Shown one piece after another: positions 37,172-49,344 of a stretch of DNA of 64,000 nt (position 1 is the stretch's first letter; each line of letters opens with the position of its first letter). The stretch spans positions 1,604,851 to 1,668,850 of the forward strand of contig VZSE01008349.1 of the NCBI GenBank assembly GCA_013398275.1. Direction: 5' to 3'. A model generated the notes under the pieces. The model was not told where the DNA came from and searched no databases. It was given only the letters and a program-made list of their open reading frames with translations. Source of the DNA: Promerops cafer (Eukaryota > Chordata > Aves > Passeriformes > Nectariniidae). The position numbers and the translations under genes are program-made.

Positions 37172-37444
37172 TCTTTTTTTTTTTTTTTTCCATACAGAAT
37201 GTTTCTCTCATTCTTTGAGGAAGGTTGCATTCTTCAAATTCCTCAAAAATCCCTTCAAATTACTCTGCTTCTGCTTGGTGGCAGTCATCTTCATCTTCTC
37301 AGGACCTTCAGCTTTGTTGGTTGGCAGAGAGGCTGGTACACACAAAGGAGACTGCTCAAATTTCCTGAACTCAACAGAAAGTTTCTTCATTACAGAAGAA
37401 GAATCTACATAGCAGATTCTGGTCATGATTAGTCTTGTCTGATG
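37172..37444 (-). pseudogene. possible retrocopy with poly(A) tail
   Basis: On the minus strand an open frame (37426 to the stop near 37208) has balanced, coding-like codon use and a Lys-rich C-terminus (ending LKGFLRNLKNATFLKE). About 18 bases of trailer and a run of 16 A (37174-37189 as T on plus) follow. The 8-bp sequence GGCTTTTC flanks the block on both sides (37164-37171 and 37445-37452), as a target-site duplication would. The parent gene is not recognised. Two plus-strand frames are also open over the same bases, including the longest in the window (174 codons), so the frame alone is weak evidence. Retrocopies are uncommon in birds. Confidence 0.25.
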
Positions 37445-37452
37445 GGCTTTTC

Positions 37453-40400
37453 AGAATGGAAGAAAATCCATTAATAATGGGGTCTACTGTATGCTGTTGG
37501 GGAAAAGCAGGAACACATTTGAGGACATTTGGCAAAAGTTTTCAAGTTATTCTTGTTGCAAGTGTGAGCAAATGTCTAAGTCTGAAGAAAGTAAGCAGGT
37601 TACCTTCATTCATGGCACTTATTTATTTAATGTGTATTTAATAACTGTATATTTAATGCATGATGTTGACCACATATAAACCCAAAAATGATGTGAAGGA
37701 TTTATGTTGAAATTAAAAGCAAACTGCAGGCTTTTCTGCTTACATTGCCTTTGAATAATTTTTAACTGTTTTCTGTCTGTGCGAGTGCAACTGACTGAAG
37801 GATACGATTATGCTGGAACACTGTGAAATGAGGAAAAAAAAAAGGCACACCAATACTGTCAAAACTGAGAAGGTTTCTGTAGCAGTTGAATGAATGTGAA
37901 TTTAGTTCACTGAACTTAACCTAAAGCATGGGTGGGTTTTCTGCTGACAGGGTTTGAAGGGCAGATTGGCAATACGGTGCATTTCCACCTCACGCTTTGC
38001 TAATGGAAACCATTATGAATTTGCATGGAACCATAATTGATGCCACATGATTTCAAATCACTCTAATACTTGAATTTTGTCTTCATGAAGTATATAACCT
38101 ATTATTTCTTCTCTCAGTATTACACTATATAGGAGTATTAATACTTGCTCCAGTACTATGAAAATACAGACAGGTCCTGGTATGTAGGGGAATATTTCTT
38201 TTCTATCTACCAACAGCCTTCTCTTTCCATGCCTCAGGAGCCCTAACTCTACAATATTCTTTCTGTACATTTTCATCTTTTCCAGTGAGCATTGATTCCT
38301 ACCACAATATCCTCCCAAATTCATTCCTGTCACATTATCCTCCCAAATTCTTTTCCTTCATAGTATGTTCTTCACTGCTGAATGCCACTACTGCACCTCA
38401 GCTATTCAGCAAGCTGAATATCTGAGTTCCCCAGGTGGGTAGAAGGAGGAGTTGCTAGGAAAGAGATGAGTTTGTGCTACCAGCTCAATATAGTACTGCA
38501 ATAGTCTGTTGATTTAGACAGAGCAAGGAATATCCTTTCTGTGCATCACACAAAACCCCCATTTTTTAGTGTACCATGACAAATTCAATATGAAAACCAA
38601 GAAGTCATAAAAATGTCTTGAATGGGTCTCAAGGATGCAACAGCCAAAGGCATTTAAAAAGGAAAGGATTTTTAGACAATTGAATTTAAGGTGTGAATGA
38701 GTGAGTTGCCCAGTAATGAGTTTTATGTAAATATCAAAATTTTAAAGAGAAACTAAATGGCTTTACTTGTACATCCTTGCTTCTTTTCTTGTTTAAAATA
38801 ATTATAATACTCTTGGTAGCAGTGAAATAATTTAACTCCACTATATGAAATGTAATGTGGTTTATGATTTATTCTTCTGGCTTCCTTCTATACACAACTT
38901 TGTCTAAATTCTGTAGAGCTGAAGGCAGTGAGCAGTGGCATGAAGCCATGGAACATTAGTTAATGTAGTAAAACAGAAATGCAGGAGTTATTGTAAGTCC
39001 TGAAAATCTTGGAGAAAAAGCAAAGTAGCTGAAGAGAAAAGCTGAAATAGCCACTACAATAACTTGATAAGCCTAATGCAAAATAATGTGTGGATTGGCC
39101 TGACCAACAGCAGGAAGGGGAGCTCTGTAAGTCTGGCCACACACACAACTGTGGTTCGTGCTAAGTGATTATGTGTACATTAAGGGATTTCAGGAAGAGT
39201 TGGTAAGTTGAAACAGATTGTGTGAGTTCTCCTGGTACAGATCACCTGATCAGCCATGAAAATGCCAGGGAAAGACCTCCTCTATTTTCCCTAGTCTAGT
39301 ATCTTTTTTTGGTATTTCAAAATCAATCGATAATAGAGGGCTCTCATAATTATCATCTTTCCCTGATGTTTCCTGGAATGTCCCTCCCTCTTTTAGATTT
39401 TGGCTCTTGTCAAAACTACTACCATCTCTTTTCACCCACCACAGGAAGAAGTGTGGTTCCACCACCTTTATTATTTACAAACAGGCTGCCTCTGAAAACA
39501 TCTGGCTGTGTTTTAGCATGCTGTTTATCAAACTTGCATACTATTAGGCAAATACAGAATTATGAGTAAGACACACCACAAAATGAGCAAAATAATCATG
39601 CACATTGAGTGAAAAAAGAAACAAGTGAAAATGTATTTCATTGGAAACTCCTAATTTTTCCTTGAAAAGTCATTTTATAGAAGTATGTTTGGCTTTATAT
39701 GCATGCCCTTGTGCTCAATATAGGTTTGATTTAGGGGAAGAAGAGAGGGAGAATGGACAACACAGGCCCTCTTTCACCTCTGCTACTCTGATGATCTCAG
39801 TTTCAGTGATTGAGTAATTCCTAATTTGTACAGGCAGCAGATGTAGGCTCTGGGGTTCTCTGGTTTATCAGTTTCCAAGAACTGGCTTAAGAAACCTTTT
39901 TTAAAAGTTCAAAGAGTAATGTTTTTAATCTGTCTCTGGGATACATTGTATTCTAAAGGAAATAATTTCAATGTCCTTTGAGGTTTGGTGCTCAGTTTTG
40001 TTTCACTCTGGATAAATTACAGTGTAGGAAGGCAAAAAAAGGAAGGTGTTAGTATTTAATCCAACTCCTGTTTAAAAAAGTGGTTTTGAAGGGATCAAAG
40101 TTTCTTTTCATGATCTACTGCAGACCAGATAAAAGATAGTCCTCCCTTGTTTTTGACTCTGTCTATGATTATAGATGCATTATGGACATTCATACTGCAA
40201 ATGCTGCTGTCACCGAAAGTTCTGATGTGAACACAATATGGGCTAGTAGGTGTTTACATACTTTCAGAGCAGTGCAGGGTCTATGCTGCTTCTTGGTTGT
40301 GACAGCTGGTTCCAATTTTTGAAGTGTGTTCACTATTTCCGATGAACAGTACATTGCATTAACTAGGTACATCATGTCTCCAGATCGCTGAGGACCTGCC

Positions 40401-40709
40401 AGACTGTGAGATGCATTCCCTGCTCAGACCTTCTATCATGGGTAGTCACTTTTCATTAGTTGCTCTGAAATTTGATGAAAATAGATGAAGATGTAGCCAT
40501 AGGTGAATTTTGGTCATTTTTGAGGAGACTTGACTTTGCTTTTAATTGACTTTTCCTTTTTACATTGCAGATTTTATTAAATGAAGGCATGATGAATGCA
40601 CAGATTATAAAACATTTGGTAGTAAAAGGTCTATCCAGTCTTCACTTCAAAGGTTTTTTTTTTTTGGTTGGTTTGCTTTGTTTAGTTCCTTTCTCTGTCG
40701 TATACTCAC
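37453..40709. other. no gene recognised
   Basis: AT-rich. The ATCCTCCCAAATTC word is repeated 27 bp apart at about 38309-38350. Only short frames are present. Confidence 0.45.
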
Positions 40710-40849
40710 ATCCGTTATGTTGAAGAATACTCCTGCATTCTGAACCAGGTCAGACCTGTAATTGAAGTGTGCTCTCTGCAGCTTCCTTTGGATGAAATCT
40801 GTAGCATCCTTCCAGTTAGAGCACAAACAGCACACGTCATTGCTGGACA
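40710..40849 (-). CDS. possible 140-bp Cys-rich exon, unknown product
   Basis: On the minus strand an acceptor (GTTTGCCTCTGCTCAG) precedes the segment and a consensus GTGAGT donor follows at 40709. Two bases plus 46 codons are open: SSNDVCCLCSNWKDATDFIQ, then RKLQRAHFNYRSDLVQNAGV and FFNITD. Third positions are enriched in C/G, three cysteines cluster at the N-terminal part, a potential N-glycosylation site (NIT) lies at the end, and composition suggests a secreted or extracellular domain. I do not recognise the family. This is the most coding-like segment in the window, but partner exons were not found. Confidence 0.3.
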
Positions 40850-43082
40850 CTGAGCAGAGGCAAACAGCACAGCTGACACCCACACTCATCTCTTGGATGA
40901 CCTTGCAGCTCTTGGTGGGGGAATGTATCCAAGTTTCTTATCACCACATGGAGAGCTGGAGGGAGAACAGGAAGAGAAGAATCTGTTTCTCTCCTGTTAG
41001 AGCACTGGCTCCAGGGCTGGGGGCACAGCTAGAGAGCTTGAGAGCTTATTAGCACTTCCAAATGTTTAATTTCCAAGTCTTACAGCTAATGGCCCATGCA
41101 TGTCCTATCCCTTGCTGCTTATGGAAAAAGACAGGCTTGAATAAATGCTCAGTAGTAATCTGGGAAATGGGAAGAGGGGAAAGAAATACCTAGAGAAAAC
41201 TTGTTATCCCAATTAATGTGTCATTAGACTGACTACTAGCTTTAATATTGCCCTAGTAATGTTTGGGATGAAAATTTATTACTTCCTATCATTTACTGAT
41301 CATACCATCATTTACTGATCATATCCAAGACCCAGTTAGCATAGGCCTCCTCACCTGGGGAAGTAATAGCTCTATCTTTGCTGTTTCCTTGAATTCCAGA
41401 AGCTGGAAAGTACAAATATCACCATGTGTAGTGGTTAATTTAGCCTCCAATTTTATAACAATTTTATAATTATAGAACACTGAGGAGAGCTATTTTAACC
41501 CCTCCTAAATCATTAAGTGTGCAGCTCTCTGGCACAGGGTATGTACTGTCTTGGTTCCTTAATGTGAGCTTTCAACAGCTTATATATTCAAATTAGTTTT
41601 CTTTACAAGTTTTAGGGTCCTCTCAAGTTGTTCCCTTTTCAGTCAAGCATTCAGGCAGAATGACACTGTTTCTTTTTCTTTACAAGAATCTCAAGAAAGC
41701 ACAAATTTTATTTTAAATCTTAAGAGTTCCTCACACAGCCCTACTTTGCGCTACTTCACTGCATTCAAATACTATAGTGATGTGTTAATTGACATTTTTT
41801 CTAATGAGAAACAGCCTAACTTTTCTTAAAAGAATTCTGCCAACTGTCGTGTACAATATACTAGCTTTAATTCCCAATCAGATGAAAAATAGAATGTATT
41901 TTTAGTGATAATTGATTAGATGTATGATTTTCCAATTTACGCTTTTGTATGGTGAGAATATATGTGCTTTTGATGCATTTATTTCGCAGAGCAGTCACAT
42001 CACTCTTATATCTTACACACCACTTCATATCCTCATCTGAGCAATGCTGCTCTCAAGGAATGGCTTCTGATCCACAGAATGTGGGCAATGAGCCCAACAT
42101 TACTCATGGTACATTTATTCCTATAGATTTTTATTTCTTTAACATGACATGAGGTCAGAGTGGCACGTATGCTCTGAAAGCAGCACACTCTTAGTCATAA
42201 TTTTATATACCTCTCATAGTTTACATATAATTTCCTATCTACTCTGGAATATTGATTATATTTTCTAGGGAAACTTTTTAACTGCTCAGATGCAGTCTAA
42301 AGAAAAAGTATACCTTAAAGAAAAGAGTATACCTTAAAGGGTATTCTGCACAAAAATATCATTGTATTTTTATAGGTACCTCCTATTGATTCATGAGGCA
42401 TGAAAAAATTTCCTATAAAGAAAAAAAAATCAAATATTAAACCACTTATTGCTTCAGTTGAAAACACTTTGAAAAAAAATGTGTCTTTTATATATATTTT
42501 AAGGTTTATAGTCTATACTATCTGAGAGATTTTATAAATTTATTTCCTACAGTGATCATGGGTGAATAAAAACCCTATGGTGTCATTTGCTTGGCTGTGA
42601 TTTCTGAAAAAATTATCTTATTTAAGTCTTCTTTTAGTGTTTGCTTTTCCTCTTGTCATTACCTGGTACTATTGTATGCTGTATAAATATCTATATCTAT
42701 ATCTAGTTATATCTAGCTATGTCATCTATATCTATCTATATCTATCCATATGTCTATCAGCTGTGACTTTTTTTTAGCACTAAGAAAGATTTTCCACTTT
42801 TTTCTTGTGTTTCTGCTATCATCTTTGTCTGTGTTACTCTCATCATGGTGACATTGTCAAGTTCTTGCAAGCAGTGTAATCAGTTGTTACTATTCCTTCT
42901 GTTTTCACAGAGTCTGGTTTCTGCTATTTGTCACAGGAGGCAGGGGGGTTTTCCACTTTGTTGTTTTTTTTCTGAACTCTAATTCTGAGCTCCATGTATT
43001 TTTCTGTCTCAAGTCTCTTTCAGCATGCTGGGTTATTTGTCATGCACCCGTAAAGTAGTCCACCATAAAACATCTTTTGTTA
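40850..43082. other. no gene recognised
   Basis: AT-rich. It contains two small tandem duplications, ATCATTTACTGATCATA at about 41288-41324 and AAAGTATACCTTAAAG-like at 42299-42338, and a TATC microsatellite at 42687-42757. Confidence 0.45.
42687..42757. repeat. TATC microsatellite
   Basis: Imperfect tandem TATC/TATATC units over about 70 bp. Confidence 0.9.
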
Positions 43083-43458
43083 GCAATGGAGGAGATTGAG
43101 AGGGGACCTCATCAATGTCCATAGGTATCTGAATGGAGGATGTCAAGAGGATGGAGCCAGGCTCTACTTGGAGGTGCCAAGCAACAGGACAAGAGGCAGT
43201 GGGAGGAACTGATGCACAGGAAATTTCACCTGAACATGAGGAAGAACTGCTTTACTGTGTGGGTGACCATGCACTGGAGCAGATTGTCCAGAGAGGGTGT
43301 GGAGTGTCCCTCACTGGAGATATTCAAGAACTATCTGGATACAATCCTGTGCCCTGTGCTCTAGGATGGCCCTGCTGGAGCAGGGAGGGTCGGACCAGAT
43401 GCTCCACTGTGGTCCCTTCCAGCCTGACCCATTCTGTGATTCTGTGGTCCTGTGTCTC
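43083..43458 (+). mobile_element. CR1 LINE fragment (ORF2 C-terminus and tail)
   Basis: Plus-strand frames carry recognisable CR1 ORF2 end motifs: RGDLINVHRYLNGGCQEDGA near 43105-43160, then after a frameshift KFHLNMRKNCFTV and CPSLEIFKNYLDTIL (43225-43355). The 3' end has the CCCTTCCAGCCTGACCC block and ATTCTGTGATTCTGTGG octamers at 43430-43447. It is 5' truncated, with stops and frameshifts. A clear, fairly well-preserved copy. Confidence 0.92.
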
Positions 43459-46400
43459 CCTTAGGTTAGCATCTCTAATTTGCTGCCTGGTTATCAGGTA
43501 GAGACTTTCCTTTCCCAGTTAGTATTTGCACAGAGGGCAAGTGTCCAGACTGGGCAGTGAGATGTGTTCAGTATTCATTTTTAGTGAGAGAATTTAATTT
43601 TTTTAGTTTTACCTCTAGAGCCATAGACCATTTACAAATCCCAAGGAGCCTGGCAGAGGCTGGGGAAAGTCAGGTCTGCCTTCTGGCTGTCTCTCTGACC
43701 CCATGACACAGCAACATCCAAGTGCCACACCAGTGCATGTCAACAGGGTTTAGCCGGATCACCTTACAGGTACAGTTTCCCTAGATACACCAGGAAAACA
43801 GAAAACACAACATGTTTCTGGTTGTGTGACCATTTACAGACTTTTTCCATAGTCCAATTAAGGCTTTTTTTAAACAAATACCTCTTTTTCAGGTATTTTC
43901 TAGCAATAGGGTATGTGAAGTCTTCCTGGAACTGACTCTGATGAAGCTTGACTCTTTCTTCCTCCTGACCTCCTTTTGACTTTTTCAGCTATGATGAATG
44001 AGTCAGGGTCTGAAGGTGGTGATCCAGGCACAGCCTTTTCTTGTGTTGTTGCCAGAGGATGTTTTCAAAAGGAGAACCAAACACACCATCCTTTAGGAGT
44101 TTCATTCTTGCCCTCCTTTTCATTTCTTTAATAATGTTCAAATATTACAACATAAAAGACTACCATATGTCAGAGCTTGCCTTGTTGCTTGCCAGCATTC
44201 AGGCAACAGATTATGATAAATTAGAGAGAAATAAGCCTCTTTCTTAGAAAGCTAGAATAGATCTGCCCTGTGCTGTTGTGTCCTGATGTGTGTAAACTGT
44301 CCGTTACACACCTCTTAAACGGTTCAGAAGATTAATGCTCTAAAATAGCTCTACACAGAAATAAAATTGTGATTATATCCTCTTGGCTACAAAGTGGGAC
44401 TTAACAGTCCTCAGAGCTTTCCCTCAGCTGATGGAAAGAAAGGATTACCAAAAACAGAGAGAGAAAAAAAGTGTTTCTTTGGTTCATGTGCTCATCATCA
44501 AAAGGGGAAGGAGAAAGAGACTGCGAGGAAAGCCTTGCAGGTTTTGTAATCATCTTCCTGACCCTTCAACTAGAGGCACTTAACATCTGCTGGGATAGAT
44601 GGCTATAAAACCAGGAAGAAATTAGTGGAAAATTTTAAAAAATTGTCCTATCTTATTACCAGGAGGACTTCCTGATGTTCTGGAGTGCTCTGTACAACCT
44701 CCAGTAGCATTTGAAAGTATGTTAAAGCCAATAAAGCTTTACGATTTCAGCTAAACCCCAGATTTTTGAATGAAAAACTGAGAATTCAGGGATTATTTCC
44801 ATCTGCACCTGCAAAAGCACTTGGCATGATGCTGAGGTGGGCAGAAAGAGGCAGCATTTTCTTGAGCTGCCACAACCTAAACCTCTTCAGCTGAGCTTCT
44901 TGAGCCCTTAGGCTCCTCTCTCTTCTCTGCATTCATAGTTGATGAGGTAGTTACATCTGAAATTCAGCCCTACTTCTCCCTGTTCCTCCTCTCCCGTAGG
45001 ACAGTGAGACAGAGCCAGAAGTGGTGCTGAAATGATGAAAGGTGAAAGTTTTTCATACATGGATGAGGAGAAATGGACTAGAAAAAGAGTCTTCTTCCTT
45101 AAGTTTTGAAGATTAGAGTCTTTCAAGATGTGACCATGGGAAAAGTCAAGGCAGTCCAAGAAAATGTGAATTTGTGGGTGGTAAGAAAAGATTGTATGAT
45201 ACATTCTGCCTAGCCTGAGTTACAAGTTTGTGCTCACTATTTAGCACATAGCAAAGCAGTCATAAGTGCTTACACTGAGTATTTATTGATGTAGAGAAGT
45301 AGATAATGTTGAAAACCTGTATAGTAGGCTTCCTTTCTTTATTAACTTTAATAAAATAAACTATTTAAAATGATACTTTACAGAGTCTGAGTGACTTTCT
45401 TACCAGGATAATAGTGGACCAGCACTTCCTGGTGTAAGAACAGTGCCCCTTAGGAACAAAAAAATGACAAGTGCTTAAAACAATGGACTGTGTCTGAGGA
45501 ATGAAGATTAATCCAAATTTTGTCTTCCCTTTCACAGAAAATATTTTGTTCAGATTCAGACAGAGCACTGCAACACAGAGTCCTTAATCTTTTATCATCA
45601 GCAAGGTTAAAAATGTTTGATCAATGGACTCACTTTTACTATAAAATTCAGATAAGATAGATCAGCTCCTGATATGGAAAAAGGACCAGTCTGAGCATTG
45701 TTTGCCTGGCTCATTTCTGTCCCTCCTTAGGTGCATGAAAACATAGCTACAAGTCACAGTTTCTCTTCCACTGGCATCCTCTGCTCACAAGGGCCGCTCA
45801 GCCGTTTGCCGTTAATTCTGACTTCCAGAGCATTTATACTTAAATAACAAAATTATTGGGAGAGTTAGGGGAGGAAATTCAGAAGCTTGTTTTCACAGCT
45901 GTGATTCAAAACCTCAAAGACATTCATACCCAATGAACGAGGCTGCAGCAGACCGGCACTCTTTGTATCCTATCTATCACTTCATTAGTTTAATTGGTTT
46001 TTTAGTCAGAGGTCAGCTGTATCCCTCTCCCGTTTGTACACCTATGGAGGGAAACACTTGGTGAATTTTCCCAACAGTATGAGATTTCATCTTGTGTTAT
46101 GCAAGTTATATAACTCTTTTGAAGTCTTAGTTTTACTCTACTTATTTTGTTTCTCATATTTCCTCTTTGTCAGGACTATTCCTCTGTGGGCAGCTACTGG
46201 ATCCTTTTCTTTATAAATCTGATCCTATGTTATAGGTGGGGTGCTTCTTCTCTTTTAAAGTATCTGCAGTTGGTATATTGCTGCTCTATATGGCTGTGTT
46301 ATGTTGTATTTCAACAAGCAAGGGAAATGGGCCTGAAAAGATGTGCTCTTATCTGTAAATAATATTTAGGGATGCATTTGTCTTAAGCACAGGACCATTC

Positions 46401-49270
46401 CCATCAAAGCTCTCTGTGTGTGTAAGTGCTTTATTAGGTCCTTGTAGCAATAGTACAACTTCTTTGATATTAGGGCAAATGAGTACTAGTGAAAAATTGT
46501 ACTGGATTCTTAATATTTACTATCCCCTAAAGGCTGGAAATAAGTTTCTCATTTTTGGAAATGTACTTCCAAAGAGATGTTAGGTAAATTATTAATATTT
46601 TTGGAAGCCGGAAAAGTTTTAAGTATTGGTGACAAGTGGGAGAGAAGCCTTTGATAGTTCTTCCAGATTTGTCATCTATGAGTAATCTCCACTTTCATGG
46701 AGTAAGAAAGATTTCCTTAGAAATTACAGTTCCTCAGAGGATGTTTTCTTTTGACCTATTATAATGAGTTCTGTGGAAACAGCATTTTGTGTCTGTTAAC
46801 TTGGAAAGTTTTATGACAGAGAGCACTAAGCAGCAGATATCTGCTTCCTGCTCCTTGTTTAGTGGTTGTGTGCGTAAACCCATGGGTAAAGAGAATGCAT
46901 TTGCCATGCACGATGGGTAAAGGCAGCAGTTGTGACAGAATGTATTTTAATATTTAGGAATATCAGCAATCGTGGAGAGGATCAATTGTGAGATATCTCT
47001 TATCTACCTTGAAGCATGTGAACCCACTTTTTCATAGCCTGCTCTGCATTTTGCCCCATAACACTTTACAAGAGGTCTGGCTATCATAAGTAGGGATTTC
47101 TGAGAGTGGTGTTTATGCCTTCTTGTTTTCAGCTATGAAATGCTGTGGGAAAGCAGGCTGGAGGTGCATGGGGCAGGGATATCCTCCTGACTAAGCCCAG
47201 CAGATATCTCAAGGTCAAGTTGAGCAACCACAGGATGCTGAACGGAAGGTTCACAGTGCCAGGGGTCAGCCAGGAAAGAGCTGGCGGAGCAGAATGCTTT
47301 CTGTTCCTGGATTCTGTTCTGGGATGAGGAGGGAAGATGCCATGACCTCACTAGCTGCCAGCCAGGTCATGGCAGTGACAAGGCAGGCTTCTAGGTCCCA
47401 GTGTGAGACAGTGTTCAGGAGCACTGGTGAGGAACTACACCTTCACTGTATGGTTCTATTGAATCATAGCTACAGAAAAATCCATACAAAGGTTTGCTGA
47501 GGTTGTGTGCATGGAGGAAATGAAGGATAACCTGACTAGATTTTCCACCCTTTAAGAATGTGCCCAAATTTCAGACTGCAGAGCTGCCTGCTGTAGAAGG
47601 GAACACAATGCCATCAGCACTCCCATAAGTCTGCTGCTACACTGTGTGCATGCTGCAGCTCACCTGTACATGTCAGGTATAACCCACTTGTCCTGTAAAT
47701 CACCTGCTGCTGGATGCCCTGGAGACATAGTATGAGTATGGTCAGGGTACTGGCATCCCTCTTCCTGTCCTGTGTGGAGACCCCTGGGAAAAGGGATATT
47801 GTTATTATCATTATCATCATTATTAATAATCATACACAATAATATTTTAATATTTATAATATAAAATTATATATAAGATAATAATAGTAATATAAAGTTT
47901 TTGTTTCATTGAAGGAGGCAATTTCTCGTGACAGTTGTTGATTTGAAATTATTTGATGGGGAATGCCTCTTCGTGATATTTCTGAGGATGAAAAGGATTC
48001 TTTCTCCTTGTGGGTTTTGATAGCTCTCTATTGTCAAGTGGCATCAGGGCCAATGTAAGACAAACAAATGTTTTTTTTTCATTTGGGAAGGATTTCTATT
48101 TCTTTACAGGATTAGTCTTTTTCCACTTCCTTATGGTTATATTGTAGAGGTTGTGAGTGGAATGTAAATTTATTCCCCCACATCTCCACCAAGAAACAAA
48201 ATAAGAAAATATGGGAAAAAAAATCTCAGGTATGTTGCTTGGTGTTTTCATGGTTTTGTTTCACCTGTTGGCTTGAGCTGTATTAATTTTGTTGTTTTCA
48301 GGGTGTTTTGTGCCTACAAGGGTTCAAGGTGATAAATCATGAGAAAGCATAAGTAGTATCTTTTGGCTCACAGACGGGCTGATTCATGGTTGTGGTATGG
48401 AGCAGGTCAGGTCTTTCCCAACAAAACATAAACTGCCCATTACTGTAAATCTTAAAATAAAAAAAGATCTTGGATACCTCAGGTGTGGCCCTGAACTGTA
48501 GCTGTCTAATGACTGGTATGCAACAAATACCACCCTTTAAAAAGTTTTTTCTCATGGGAGTTGGATCTTAAAATCTGGCATGTATAGCATTCATACAATA
48601 ATAAGAATGAGAAGTGCTAATTACTTGTTCTGGTGGTGAGATTACTCTTATTCCTGTGAAAGCTTCCTTTTCCTGGATGCATCAGTTCTTTTTGTGTTGC
48701 TGGAGCTGTGGAGGTTGGATGTGTATTTTATCAGTGTGAGTGCTTTCCTTCTGCCACACCTGCTGGCCTTTCCTCAGTTTGGATCCCAGACACCTCTGGG
48801 TCCCTCTCACTGTACTGAGGTGATGCTGAAAGCCTAGTTTCATGATGAAGGAGTACAGACCAAGGAGGAACCTGGACACAGGTGTTTTTAAGCTGTCCAG
48901 TACAGTTTGGAGTAGAGAATGTGAGGGATAAGTGGTAATCCACGAGTGCTGGAAGAAGCATCTCTAACCACATTCTATAAGGCATAGAGAAGGGAATGGG
49001 ATGCTCTCAGCATGACCTTGTTTTACAGATCTCTGGAGGATGGATCATGGCTATTCCAGAGAGATCAAAAAAAGTACATGGTGCTTTTTCCAAGAACTAC
49101 TAGATCCTGGGGCCAAAGGCTGAATCACATCACTTTTCTTTTCACATTCATTTTCATGCTTTAATAAAGTCATGTGGTTCTCTGACCCAACACTACCACT
49201 AGCCACATAACTGGGTGAATGAAATCAGTATCTGTGTTACCATCTTACTGTACATGCTTATTGCCACTCT
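43459..49270. other. no gene recognised
   Basis: AT-rich. It holds a TTA/TCA trinucleotide run at 47799-47830 followed by an AT-only stretch to 47890. A GC-richer block at 47130-47420 is open on both strands without family match. Confidence 0.45.
47799..47890. repeat. ATT/ATC microsatellite and AT-rich tract
   Basis: Imperfect ATT/ATC units followed by TAATAT-rich low-complexity sequence. Confidence 0.85.
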
Positions 49271-49344
49271 TTGGTTTTTGGTTTTTTTTTTTTTTTTGGT
49301 TGGTTGGTTGGTTTGTTTTTTGTTTTTTTTTTTTTTTTTTTTTA
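49271..49344. repeat. T-rich tract with TTGG units
   Basis: Two long T runs flank GGTTGGTTGGTTGGTTTG (49298-49315). Low complexity. Confidence 0.9.

Noticed and set aside
36908..37432. Longest open frame in the window (174 codons, plus).
   Set aside because: It is T-rich, runs through a poly-T tract giving a run of Phe, overlaps open frames in two other registers and matches no family.
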